From Luscinia megarhynchos (Eukaryota > Chordata > Aves > Passeriformes > Turdidae): DNA of 64,000 bases. The position numbers were made by a program, and so were the translations under genes. Of the stretch, positions 13,659-26,319 are shown in pieces. The number at the start of each line of letters is the position of its first letter. The stretch's first letter is position 1. Location: assembly GCA_034336665.1 (NCBI GenBank), contig JAPFBE010000002.1, positions 80,544,905 through 80,608,904 of the forward strand. The letters run 5' to 3'. A model generated the notes under the pieces. That model ran no database searches, was not told where the DNA came from, and worked only from the letters and a program-made list of their open reading frames with translations.

Positions 13659-13768
13659 GTGCTGTTCTCTTGTCCAGTGTACAAGGATTAGCAATTAATG
13701 TTGATCCAGTCCTGTATACATGGCTTATCTACCAGCCTCAGAAACGAGTTAGTAGACACATTCAGCAG
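13659..13768 (+). CDS. VPS13B: VPS13B coding exon A (first visible)
   Basis: This 110-bp exon supplies two bases of a split glycine codon and 36 full codons, ending in phase 0. The acceptor is a T-rich tract with GTGTGCAG; the donor is CAG|GTATGT. The peptide starts AVLLSSVQGLAINVDPVLY, continues with TWLIYQPQKR and ends SRHIQQ. It matches a well conserved segment of VPS13B as I recall it, with human isoleucine replaced by valine at one or two places. The segment belongs to the long lipid-channel rod. The exon upstream should end in phase 1 with a G and lies outside the window or was not recognised. Open frame continues on both sides of the exon, so the limits rest on splice sites and homology. 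Confidence 0.96.
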
Positions 13769-16700
13769 GTATGTATTTTTGGAGGAGAAGGGATGGGGAG
13801 AGGGGAGGCTTTCACTTCTATGTATGCCAGTAGTGCATTTTTCCAATTATTTGTAGTTTGTTACTGCTTCCTTGGAGTTTGCTGTGTGTACTGTTGATCT
13901 TATTTTGAATTATTTAAGATCTTAAGTTGGCATATTAAAATCTTAATTTCACAACTTTTCATTTTTAATTAATGAGCGAAGATGGTGATCACCTTCTAGG
14001 ATCATTATTTTGCAACTGATTTTAACTACTGAAACCTCATAAGCCTTGAGTCTGAAAAGTACATCATATTTAGAAATTTGGGGTGATCTATCGAATAATT
14101 GCATGACTGGTTATTAAGTCAGCACTCTTCTTAAACCCCATTTTAATAGGAGATGAATCATACACTTCATAACTTGACATAAGTGAGTGCAGTAGCAGAT
14201 TCTATATATCATGTCAGAATACATATTTGCATATGATCTGCTTGAAAAAGAAGCAGCTAAGGCTGTCGGTCTGTGTGGTGCAATGGTTTCCTTGACATAT
14301 TCCTAACCCTAATTTTCATGCCACATATTCCTGACCTGAAAAGAATGCTGGTTTTGCATTATGCTAAACTTACTTGTAGCTGTTGTTTGGCAGAATTTCC
14401 TAGAACTTAAATCTGCTATAACTGATCAAACTAGTGGTTTATGTCACCAGTGATGTTCTGTCTTACTTGTAAGTGGTCAGTCATTAAGTGACAAATGTAA
14501 AAATCTGTCAACATTTGTCTCATGACTATAGAGCACTGTGTACATCAGAGGAGTTTCATTCTGGGCCCCTGAAGTGGTAGGATAAACATGACTTGTAAAC
14601 ATTTGTTTCTTGTGTCCAAATTACCTTTTGTTAGGTAGTAATTGTCAAACGTTAATTTGAGTCCCATTAAGCTCGTTCTGTACCAGCAGAATGAAAAACT
14701 GAAAAACCTGTCTGTGATAGTGAAGCTTTATTATTGTTTTTATGAATTTGCTCTGTTTTTAAATGTACTGAGTTATTCTTCATTCCTGCATCATAGCTGG
14801 AGCAGCACAGCATTTCCTGGTATATGTCTTTTGCAAAACAAACCATTTATCTACTTTTAACTGTTATATAGCCTTCCAAAAATGTAATCAATCCTGCTTA
14901 TTTCAAATATTTTATGAAAGTCTGTATTTAACATCAGTGTATTTAATCAGCTGTTAGTCAGTGCTTTCTCTTTTGATACTGAGTGACTAGAAGGGTTAAG
15001 TGACTACATTAGGAAACTTGTTTGTCCCTGGTTTTGATCATCAGTGGCAAAATTTTTTAGCCAAATTTTGTTTGAGTATTTATTTTGTAACTTGTGTCAT
15101 TACCTCATACAGCCTTCTAAATTTTTTTCATAATCTATTTCAGATTAAAATTACTGTATCACAATTCTAATGTTACTAGTAATTTGAAATTATTTTAAAT
15201 ATGAGTTTATAAACTCAGCTGTCAGTGTCATACCATTTTCATTGTTAACATGACTGTGGTAATGGAGTGCATGTAATAATACAAATTAAAATGTCTGTAG
15301 CAGTCATGAAGAAACTTTATTTGAAAAGAAAACTATGCATACCTATAATAAATTATGCTTAACTACAGACTTTTTTCTTTATGTAATGCTGTAATTATCC
15401 TAGAATAAGGATCCCAGTAAAACTTAGGCTTTTTGCCTTATTTTTTGGAAAAATTCAGCTTGTTACTGTAGTCTAACTAGTATAACCAAACAAAAATGCT
15501 CTATAAAACCTTTTGAATTTTTAAACATTTAACAGCCATAAGATAAAATGCTTTCAATCAAGAGTTATGGTCATAATGTTATTGATTGGTAAAGCTCTTA
15601 TCTTCCTCTATTCTGTCAGTCTTATACAATTGCAACAGAAAAAAATACCTTCTCAGAAGTTCTTTGTATGATTCAGAAATCTTAAATATTAAGATATTTT
15701 AAGTTTTAATGTCTACTTAGTACAATGCTTTTGCTCTGTCATTTAGAGTAAGTCAAAATTGTGACTTCTATCTGAAAACACAGTTAGAAAACCTTTCTGT
15801 ACATTTTTCCCTGTGTACATACTCAACTCAAAATGTTTAAACTTGATAAAATAAGCTATTAATTTATTTCAGTACAACTATACTGTACATGCATATGTCT
15901 TACTTCTAGGTAAGTCATGTAAACTTCTGAGTGCATAGAAGATGGGACTGGGATTGTCTGGCTCCCCAAAGGGATGGGACACCTTTACATAAGAACTTCT
16001 TCATTTTTGTTTGCCTTTTAACTATTTTTTCTGGGATTTTAGGTTTAGGTTTATAATGCCAATTTGGTAGTACATGTATTTTATATCTGCTGAAATATTC
16101 ACCATGTCTGTTGTAACTGGTTTTAACTGAACATGGAAGTTAGAAATGCAGAACATAATAAGCTGCATTTTTACAAAACTCATAACATTTCAGGCACTGG
16201 CATTTTATTCAGCTGGAACAGAACAATGGCTGAGTGCTATGCTGGGCTTTGGGGGTACATGCAGCCCAATGAGGCTCTCCCCTCTTCATTTATAACTGTT
16301 GGACTATTGCTGGATAAAGCTCTCTTTGCATCTTGCTGCCCAGCAGCTAATAATTGTAGAACTAGTGTGATAACCAAGCTGTTATGTTGGTATTAATTTT
16401 TAAGAAAACTTTAGTCTGTATGGATTGTTTCTGTAAAATGAGCTGTAAGTGTATTGACACTCAGTGTGGGAGTAGTTTGTGCACCAGTTGTTTATCTGCC
16501 TAAACTCCTTGTGTTTCTTTATTCTGAATGACCCTGTTGAGAAGGTAAATTCTTTATAAATGCCTTATGAAAAGTTAATTTGACCAGAAATTGGTAAAGA
16601 TACTTCTATGGAGTACTTCTTGTACTCAATCTGTAGATTCTGTAGATTCTCATTCTCATAGATTGTTAACAATAACTCCCAAATAAAAAGCAAAATAAAA

Positions 16701-19700
16701 CTAAGTTTAGAGGCCTTGTTTCCAGCAATTTAATATTGTATTTTGACATTTTTTGGGAAGATTTTTTCAGGTGAGTCTTGTGGCAGCAAGGTCTTGTTTC
16801 TAGTAATTTTTAGGTATTTTTTAGTGTTTTATTATGACTATTTTTAAAGACTTTTCAGCTGTGGCTTGTTAAATTTTTGTAAGCCAATACTGCTTTTTTG
16901 TATATTTGCTCTCTTTTAAAAGAGAGGTTTGCAAGATGAAAATTTGAGGAGTTTATTTACCTTGATAAGAAGGAAATAGCTATACTTTCATATGGGACAG
17001 TCAGTATGTGCGATACTTTTTGAAATAAATTTATAAATGAGTGTGTGTCATCTTTCTCAAATGCACATTAATGTAAAGCCTTTGTAACTTTCACTGCTTT
17101 ATGGAAAGTTCATCATGAACTGAGGGTAAAATGAATCTTGATGGTGTATGTCAGGTGGTACTTCCTTCAGAAGTCTGCATCAGAGATCTCCTTGGAAATT
17201 TTTGACTAAGATGAAATAATTTTATCATTATGACTTTGATCAGTAGACTCTTGTAGAACAAGTAGATCCTTTAAATTGTTCTGTCTTAGAATGACTTTTG
17301 GAATATTGCACATCCTTAATGCTTGAAGAGCCAAATGCTTCTGATACTGAGCAGTAATGAATGAATGACAGAATGTAAGAGGAAGTTTCAGTACCCAAAT
17401 TTAGGATTATTCCATGTTGCAGCAAAGTTGGCTGTTGAGGGCAGGGCTGTATTGCTTCATTTTTCTCTTTTACCTTATAAAAATAGTCAGAAATGCTTTG
17501 ATAAAACAAGTGGTTTTTTTATAGTAAGCATAATTGTCTTCCTGGTGTGCAGATACTTCTCAAATTATAATAGATTTTGACTTCTGATCTGCTTATAGGT
17601 CAGAAGCACAGTGTTTATCCCTGTCAGGATCTGTCACCTCTTACCCTATGGAAGGCATTTAAGTTTCTGAAGGATACAGAATTTAAGTTTCTTTTTGCTA
17701 AAGGAACTAAAGCTATGTGGAACTCAATCCCTATATCTTCTGCTTTCAGAGGCCCTTTGAAACTGCTGATGGAATGCTTTCATCAGTTAGTGAAAATGAG
17801 GGGTTTCTTGACTGACATCAGTCCATCACATAAATTTGGAAACATTACAGTTAATCAGTTATCAGTCTTCTATCTCAGCAGGACACTTTTCTAATACCTG
17901 AAGTGCCTACCTGAAGCAGTCAGAGAATTTCATCTGAATTAGCAAATTGGCCTGCCAGGAAGGAAAGTGGTTATGTGCATCTCAGGGGTTAAGCAAGTTT
18001 TTTTATTTAGCAATTAATTTTGATTAATGCAATTTTATTCATTCATTCAATTTTATTTGGGAACTAGGCCTACTGCCTTGCTTTGTTTGGACTCTCTGAA
18101 AAAATTTAAGTGTACTAGTAATTTTAGAAATTAAAACAATTAAATGTAACTTGGTTGTCAAGCAGTGATTGCATTTTCATATCATTAGAACTTTGTTGCA
18201 AGATAGACAGGGTGGATCCTCCTTGCTGTCACAGCTCACTCTGGTACAGTTGGGAGTCTTTGTAAGCAAATTTTCTTCTCTGAGCTAGATAGTGATTGCA
18301 TGACAGTGATCTTAGGTGTTCGGTAAACACCATGTCTTGAGCAGAACTGCTATTTTTCCCTACTCCAAAGATTTTGTTGATTTTTCTTCCTGCTTGCTGG
18401 TTGCAAGCTACTGCACAGTGCAAACATCGGTCTGTGTGCATGCAGCATCCACCATGTGGGATAACTGGGTTTAATATCTCAAGGACAGCAATTCACATCT
18501 GAGCTTATGCTTTTGAATTTGACATTTCACAAGCCAGTGATAATACTGAGGTTCCTATCTCAGAATATTATTTTGCCTTTGGTTTCTTATCAGGGAGGTG
18601 ACTGTATCGGCATCTCTTGAATAAAAGTTATTTGTCTTCTCAGTTATTCAAGTTTTCTGTAAAACTCATTTCTCATGCTCTCAGATCTGCCTACAATCTA
18701 TTCAGCCTCACATTTGTGGGAAATTATAACTTAGAAATAAAATATTTCTTTGCAAAAAATCCCAAAGAAAACACAATATTAATTTACCTAAGGCAAATTA
18801 GTCCTCTTTATAGGTATTTTAGCTTCAGTTAGTTGGCATGTCTCCATAAATCAGGAAATACTCGGCCTGTTGTATTTTTGGCAAGCTGTTTTTAACTATG
18901 ATTTTTCTGAGCCTTTCTCTGATTTTAGATCTTTATCATTTCCAAAGTCATGGTGACCATGTAGTATGAAGTTAAAAAAAAAATTGGTATCTCTTGATCT
19001 ATTTGCATGCTTAAATGGCATATTCGTATGTGTTTTGTGTACACATACTTGACATGAAATGTGTCAGATGATTCTAAATTAAATTTAGAAAAGGATTGCT
19101 TTTCTGTAGTTTTTCAGCCACTGCTAAAAAATCCTAACTGTAATAATTACATTTGAAAAGTAGTAACTTTTTAAATTTTGAATTCTGTGAAATGTTATTA
19201 TTTTAGTAGTCTGTATATAATTGCCACAAAATATTATTGCATTGACAAAACTGTCAGTATTATAGAATAGAATCTGAGTCTGACTTTGTGTCAACAAAAC
19301 AGTCTCATATAAATGCTCGTGTAGTTCCAGAACTTGTTACATGTTCTTTATCTTCTGTAACACTACCAATTAGTAACAATAAAGCTTAATCCCGAGTAGG
19401 TGTATTTCAGCTTTACTATATCCTACTTCATAGCTGGCTTTTTGGATTCTGGTGGTGAAATGCCTGAGATAATGCTAGCCCGCAATGTCTCCTTTCCCAT
19501 CAGATTCATCTTCTCCTACAGCTGTGGGGCTCTTGTCATCTGCTATTTCCCAAGCCACAATTTCCTCATCAGTTTGTGGCTAAACCCCAAATCTTGATGA
19601 TCCTTTTCCATCTCGTTCAACACTGATCTTTCATCTTCTGGATTCTTTTAACCAGAAATCTTTTGCCAAAAACCTGACAAGATTGTACTGGGCGTCAGCA

Positions 19701-21704
19701 GCAGCATCAGGCTTGATTTCAGTGAGCAAAGATAAAACAGCTGTTTCATTGTCCAGATCAGCACTCAATATTTGGTCATAATTTTTTCCAGCTTTATCTG
19801 GCTGTGATAGCCCTGATGTTTTTCACTCTTTGACTAGTAGTGTAACTTATTATATTTTGTTGATCCATTTCTTCAGTGGTTCAGAAATAGATACAGCTTC
19901 TTCAGACAGTATTTCCATCCTGTTGTCTTTTGTACTGTCCTGTATTGTCTGTGTTCACTTGTCAGAAATTCTTGCTTCACTTTGGCAAGTCAATGTTCTT
20001 GCAATGTTACATCCAGAATTGCCAAATCATGGCAATCAACAATTGCTGTCATGAGAAAGCTCCAGATGGCTGTGCCTTATGGAAAGTTGTATCAGAAAAA
20101 TTGCAAGATTTTGAAAATAAGTGATATAAAATGTCTGATGAAAGTTTACAAAACTTCAGATCCTCTCCCTATATACAAGTGGGAAGTATTTCTATGGTGT
20201 AAAGGTTGTTTTTTTCAAAGATGATGGAGATTTTGATTGTTGTTATAGCTAGAGGGTATGCCAAGGTGGCATGTTACTGTATTCCAGAAAAACTTTCTAG
20301 TGCTTTTGGAGACAAAGCTAATGGCTGTACATTCAGAGGGAGGAGGTGAGATGAGAGTTCTATTTGTCATTGAAATTAGTGTTTTTTTATTAACTTTGCA
20401 TACCACTGTATATATAAATTGATTGTTTTCACTGGAGTAGGATTAAATAGTTGATTGTCTTATTTTAATTTACTTTTATAGTGGAAAATGGTGAAGGCGT
20501 TTGGAAGCCATTCTCCTTCAATTAAATGATTTTTCTGTTTGTTTTGGGGTTTTGTATGTGTGCACATATTGCACACTGCTTGATTCAGTGATGTGTTTTC
20601 TATTGGAGAAAATTTACAAGCACATTGCCTGCCTCACACGAATTTGTTTCCCACAGAGATTCCTAATGCAATGTGTGAGGTTTCTCATTACACAGTTATA
20701 TGGATTACATTTTCACTCCAATACGAACAAAATTAAATTACACAAAAATTAAGATGCGTGTAATCCTAATGTCTGATCTTTAGAAAAAAACTTTGTCATC
20801 TTTAAATGATAACCGTCTGCAAAATCAGTGGTAGAAATACTCTGCTTTTGTCAACTGGCAGGCATCTGAAATTTACATAGCAGCTGATGTTACAGCAAAA
20901 TGTTAAGAGCCAACTGTGTAGCAACATTGAGGATAGAATTGTGTTTTAATAATTGTCTTTCCTTGCTTGCATTAATAAAAAAGTAACAACAAAGCCAATA
21001 CACTATTCATTTGTTCCAGAATCCATGTGGATTAAATACACATCTCTCTTTTTTAATCTTAAAAGAAGAATGCAGTCCTTCAAACTTTGTTTTAATGCCT
21101 ATGGTTTTGCATTTCTGTATATGTCAGCAGTTTCACATTTTGAGCAGTTTCTCATTTATTGATAGCTTGAAAGTCACAACAGTTCAAAATCAGTAGCACT
21201 TTAAATATAAGTTAAATTTTATATTCAAAATGTTAGGAAGAAGTATAATAATGTAGAAATATCAATACAACCTATCTTTTGAAGTTTAATGAAGGTTAAT
21301 AAGTGTCTTTGGGTCTTGATATCTGACTAAAATTTTCCAGTTTCCATTAAACATTTAGGTAATTATTTTCCTTTGGTCATCAGCCAGGTTTATTCCTATG
21401 GTTTTTGATTGGCTAACAACCATGGTACTCTTAGTTGGTTTTATTTCACTCCTTTTTTTTTCATAGAGCTTTTCCTCAGGCTAACAGGACTGAAATAAAG
21501 AATTACAAGTGCAAATATGAATGCAGGATTTCATTTTGATTTGTTTTCAAAATATTTGTGCTCCAATCAGTGTTTGAAATTGTCTTCTGTACATTTCCAA
21601 ATATGTAGTTTAAAACATGTTTCTTATGACAGTGCCATAATTCTATGTTAATGTGTTTAATGTGTTTTGAGTTTTAGTGGTTCACAAGGTACTTCTTTTT
21701 CCAG
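13769..21704 (+). other. VPS13B: VPS13B intron A/B, phase 0
   Basis: A 7.9-kb intron starting GTATGT and ending TTCCAG, with a second AG three bases further on. Most of it is AT-rich with nothing I can name. A decayed antisense coding segment lies at 19.5-20.0 kb. A small local duplication of ACATATTCCT occurs near 14.3 kb. No rRNA, tRNA or further exon was seen. Confidence 0.85.
19475..20026 (-). pseudogene. Decayed antisense coding segment, source unrecognised
   Basis: Reading the - strand in one fixed frame from 20026 to 19475 gives about 184 codons with six in-frame stops (near 19957, 19851, 19848, 19825, 19633 and 19582). Between them lie strongly protein-like stretches: SEEAVSISEPLKKWINKI; NYDQILSADLDNETAVLSLL then TEIKPDAAADAQYNLVRFL; and PQTDEEIVAWEIADDKSP followed by an acidic Gly/Asp/Glu tail. 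The frame is retained throughout without a frameshift, which favours a once-coding sequence hit by point mutations. The last part loosely recalls acidic tails of pogo/Tigger-type transposases, but I cannot assign it. It could be a retrocopy of a cellular gene or a transposon remnant. A further 63-codon open frame on the same strand at 20215-20406 may be an upstream part, in a different frame. Confidence 0.4.
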
Positions 21705-21852
21705 CAGTCTGTAGGAGCTGTTCCACTTGGTGTGTCAGTAACTCGAAAGAAGGAGGATGAAGCATCAGTTGGAAGTGCACCTTTGCCAAGGCAGCAGTCA
21801 AATCAAGCCTCTGAGTATGCCAGCAGTCCTGTCAAAACAAAAACAATAACAG
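21705..21852 (+). CDS. VPS13B: VPS13B coding exon B
   Basis: The exon is 148 bp: 49 codons plus a G, so it ends in phase 1. It begins Q-S-V-G-A-V-P-L, includes RKKEDEASVGSAPL and QASEYASSPVKTKT, and ends T-I-T before the split glutamate codon. The KEDE, SVGSAPL and SEYASSPVKTKT parts match human VPS13B as remembered; the stretch just after the acceptor is more variable. The composition (Ser, Pro, Lys, Gln) suggests a flexible loop rather than channel wall. The acceptor reads TTTTTCCAGCAG, a tandem AG, so the first glutamine codon may be included or skipped. Use of the first AG is favoured because human appears to have three glutamines at this junction. Donor is ACAG|GTATAT. Confidence 0.95.
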
Positions 21853-23857
21853 GTATATCACTTATTGGAACTATCCATTCTGCATTTGCAATTTCCCTCC
21901 CTAATATGCTGCCACAATTGAACAGCATCAGCTGTGCAAGTACAGTGGAACAACTTTCGGCTTTAGAGAAATTAAAACTTTTGAAATTAAAAGTAATCAA
22001 GTGTATACTTTTCAAATACATGTTTATTTTTATTCTCATTTTTGTTCAGTGCTGCCTCTGGGGCCCTGATAGTCTAATGCAGCATATTTTCTAAAATGAG
22101 ATAAAGGAGATCTGCTTTCAGTAGAATATCTGCTATTCACCTTGATATTTAGTCCATAATTTTGTCAGACTTCACACTGTTATTAATCTCTAATTTCAGT
22201 CAGTCTCTTTACATTGCTTAAAGTCTGGCATCTGTGGAAGTCAAGATTTGTGCATAAACAGTTAAAATTTACTGTTTTCAAAATCACTCATCCATAGAAA
22301 GTGCATTTGTTGGCACTTCTGCTTATGGAGTTCAAGAAACTATTTATTTTAGGAGTATTTTCTGGCCACTTAAGATTATAAAGTGAAACTTCATTACCAT
22401 TAATCAAGATAATATGGTTTTCATGGAATTTCTAGTGTATTTATTCATATGGTACTGTCTCCAAGGAGTAAAGTAGGTGATCATCCAAAAAAAATTACTA
22501 TCCAGCTGAGACTTTTAGTGATCCTTCTGAAATACGCTGAGCAAAGTCTCTTCCTTTTGCATTGATGTTTATTTGCAGATTATCATGAAGCACTTCAAGA
22601 TGTTGTCTGCTGAAACTAAGATTGCAGTCTTGTTCATTAGTGATAGTTAAATGCTATTTTGTGATTAAAAGGGGCTAATCCAGAAAAGCTGTTTGCTGAA
22701 TATTAGTGGGTTGTCACATTATCACTGGTAAGACAGTAGTTTAATTTTGAGGACTTCCATGTCATTCATGAATATTAATTTTTATCATTTATCAATTTAT
22801 TTTTGCAATTCATTTATGCATTTCCTTTATTTTTGCCTGTGATGAAATGACTGTACCAAGCATATTCTTCTTTTAACTGTATTTGTCATCTGTTCTGCTT
22901 TACCAACATCATAAATGGTATGATTTGTTCCTTCTTGATGTTAATTCTACCTGTGACAGCAAAGCACAAAGGTTTATTTCACTAGAAAAACTTTCGTTAT
23001 TTTGAATATTTGACATTCAAATCCAGCTATTTGCATGAATAGATTCTAGATTAGTTTTTCTTAATTTATTTAACCAGCTTATAAAAAGTAGGCTTGTAGC
23101 TTGCCGAAATAGCTTTGTACTTGGATTTTAAAAACTGGTATCCCAGTCTGGTACCTGCTTAGCATAGTAACCCTTTTAGTTCTTCAGTGTTATTCTTCAG
23201 TTTGAATATTATCTTTTCTGATCACACCAGAATATTCTACTAAAAGAAAACATTATTGTTCAAAATCTAGAAATGCCGTGGATGCCAGTTTTGCTTTTTT
23301 GGGAGATTTTGTGTGTGTGTGAGAAAGAATAAAATGAAATTATAAAGTATAAAAAATGTCATAAAAGCAAAAGTGGTGTTTCTGTGCACTCAACTTCTTC
23401 CACATTTTTAGTTTGAAGTCAATATCATGATCTGTTTTCAGTTACACATTGCTGCAAAAACGAAAACTTCATTTGTAGATTTCATTTGTTATCTGCCACT
23501 TATGTTACTCATTCAGTTTGTCCAATAAGTTTAGCCTAGATGCTGAGGATTTTTTGAAATTAAGTAGATATTTGGCTTCTCTAGAAACAATATTGCGACA
23601 TAGAGTTTGATGCTATGAAATGAGAGGTGATTGTGCTAATTCTTTCAAGAGATAATATTGACTAAGAATTTTCTTTTTTTGAATTAGAAGTAGTGTTCTA
23701 AGGAAGAGACTATTAAATTTGGTTTCATTAATTTTCAACTGTTAAAATTGTTGAAAAATACTTTTTTTTTTTCTCAAGTGAAGCTAGATATGCATATCAG
23801 CAGGTCTGCTGGGTTTAAGATGCAGTATGCCTGACCATACTGGCTTGAACAGCCTGT

Positions 23858-24444
23858 TGTCATGGTTTAACCCCAACCAGCAAAGCAGCCACTCACTCAC
23901 TTCCCCAGTAACAGGATAGTGGAGAGAATGGGAAGAGTAAAACCTGGAAAACTCATGGGTTGAGATAAGGACTGTTTAATAGAGCAAGCAAAAGTTATGC
24001 ACGCAGGCAAAGCAAAACAAGGAATTAATTCACTGCTTCCCATGGGCAGGGAGGTATTCAGCCATCTCCAGGAGAGCTGGCCCCATCATATGTGATGGTG
24101 ACTTGGGAAGATGAGCTCCATCACTCCACACATCCCCCTCTTCCTGCTTCTCTCACGTTTACTTACTGAGCATAATGCCACACGGTCTGGACTATCCCTT
24201 TGATCAGTTGGGGTCACCTGTCCTGGCTGTGTCTCCTCCCAACCTCCCATGCACCCACACCTTCTCTTCACCAGGGTGGCAGTATGAGAAGCAGAAAAGC
24301 CCTTGGCTCTGTGTAAGCCCTGCTCAGCAATAACAGAAACATCTCCTTATGATCAATCCTGTGTGTGTTCAGCACAAATAAAAACACAGCCCTGTACTAG
24401 CCACTGTGAAGAAAATTAACTCTACCCCAGCCTACACCAGCACA
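23858..24444 (+). mobile_element. Solo LTR of avian endogenous retrovirus, family 1
   Basis: Begins TGTCATGGTTTAACCCC and ends CCAGCACA, so it has the TG...CA ends of an LTR. Internal landmarks are CTCATGGGTTGAGATAAGGA, a TTTAATAGAGCAAG stretch, GGGGTCACCTGTCCTGGCTG and a tail with ATTAACTCTACCCCAGCC. The flanks read CCTGT before and CTTGT after, consistent with a 5-bp target duplication with one change. There is no internal viral coding region. The same family is present at 41.04 kb. I recall this LTR type as common in passerine genomes, but cannot name the subfamily. It lies in sense orientation within the VPS13B intron. Confidence 0.82.
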
Positions 24445-26296
24445 CTTGTATTTTAAAATGTTTATGTATTTCTTATATTCTGGAGATAAAATGGTGGGTA
24501 TAAACTGAAATATTTGATATTTATGTGGAAAAAATGTGAGTAAAAATATAGAATTAATGCCAAAGAGCTAATGCCTTGTGTAGTAGTGAAAACAATTAAA
24601 GAGATGCTCTCTATCTGCCTCAGTAGGCCACACATATTTCCCTTAATTAAAAAGAGCCATGTCCTGCTGCAGTGCCATACAAGCTTGTTCTGTGTATAGT
24701 CTCCTGAAACTCCGTGTGATGTTGAAATCTTTTCCTGTAGAGTTCTCTTATGCAAGGTTTGTCAAAAATGGCTTTGTAGTAGAAATTTCAGGGGACACTA
24801 GAAGTTAACACATATTTCGTGTCACCAAAATAAAAAGTCCCTGATTACAAAGGTACAAGTTACAGAGGTCAGAACAGGTCAGATGGATGCAAATTTGAAG
24901 GGTGAAATCTCGTTCTCAGAGAAGTTTCAGGAGATTCTTTCTTTGAAAATTTGTTTCTTTACAGCTGTATAATGTGTTGGAACTTAAAGAATGAGTGACC
25001 AAAGTTTATTAAACTAAAAATAGAGTGTCTTTGATTCTTCCTCTTTCTAATTTTTCTGGGTTCCTTTCTTCCACCATCTTTCACTGTATTTCCTCTCTTT
25101 TAATTTCACCGATTTTGTCTGAGTTTTCTTTTATTATTTCTGTCACCTTTTTGGAGTGGGAATACCACACTGATCATAGATCTAGGACATCTAATGTTAC
25201 CAATTCTACAAAGCATTCTAGGTAAAGAGGCAATGAGCTTTGTATACCTTATATTTATTAATCATCCAGGCTATAGCTACACATGTTCTAAGTTGTCAGA
25301 AAACTGAGATCTTGCATTGATAATATGCACATATGCATGATCTTTACTCATTGAAAGAAATTTTACCTTAAAATCGTGCTGTTTAGGTGGTGATTTTGAA
25401 TTAATTCAAGTCTAGTATGATCTCAGCACTCACTGCCTTGAGAACTGCTAGGAACCCAGTCTATGTACTAGATCAATTCAGTTTGTAATAAAAGCTGTAA
25501 AGTTATTTCAAACATTGATCTGGATTTCAGTTTATTAGTTAATGGCTGCTGACACCTTGCCAAAAATGAAGCATGGGAAAAGAGCAAAGCTTCTATCTAT
25601 GTGGTACCTGTCTCTGAAAATCCAGGGTTTCTGTTCTGAAGTCTCAAATTGGAGTTGTTTATAAATCTCCTTGACCACAGAGGCTTCACAACCAGAATAA
25701 GATAATAGAATATATGGTTTAAATCACATATGATGTGGCTGTGAACAAGGAAGGGGATAAAGAATATTGAAAAAAAAGGTTACATCTGTCCACTCTCTTA
25801 TCCTCTCAGCAATTCAGCAGTTCCATGTTTGTTCAGTGATTCACAGACCTGTAGCTGTGCATAGAGGCAGAGCTCTCATGTCTGGATAAGGGCAAAATGA
25901 TTGCTATATTTGTGTGTAATTCTGTAAGATATGTAAGATACTTATACAGGAAGACAGTATGGACCCAGTAGATGAATAGGTCAATCTTTGAAAGCTGTCT
26001 TGGGCATACTATTGAATAATGATTTAAGCCCAAGTGTTTGTTTTCACACATTCAAGATGTGTGCATGTTCATTATTAAAGTAATCTGTAATTTCCTTTCA
26101 TAATTTATAAAATTATTATAATTATTTTCACCATGTTTGAAAAATACAGCATTTTTCATGATCAAAGATGAAATTGGGTGTGGGGATTCGGATTTTTACT
26201 GAAATAAAACTTGAATTGCTTGTTAGATATTTACTATAACTGGAATTTCTTGGGGTTTATTGGAAGTGTTAGTAATTCAACTTTGAAAGCTTTACT

Positions 26297-26319
26297 GAAG
26301 GAATTCTTAAAATTCCTTC
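26297..26319. repeat. Short perfect inverted repeat
   Basis: GAAGGAATT at 26297-26305 pairs with AATTCCTTC at 26311-26319 across a 5-base loop. It is isolated in AT-rich intron and is probably incidental. Confidence 0.4.

Noticed and set aside
16630..16652. Repeated CTGTAGATT motif
   Set aside because: Only about two and a half short units; not a CRISPR array or a meaningful satellite.
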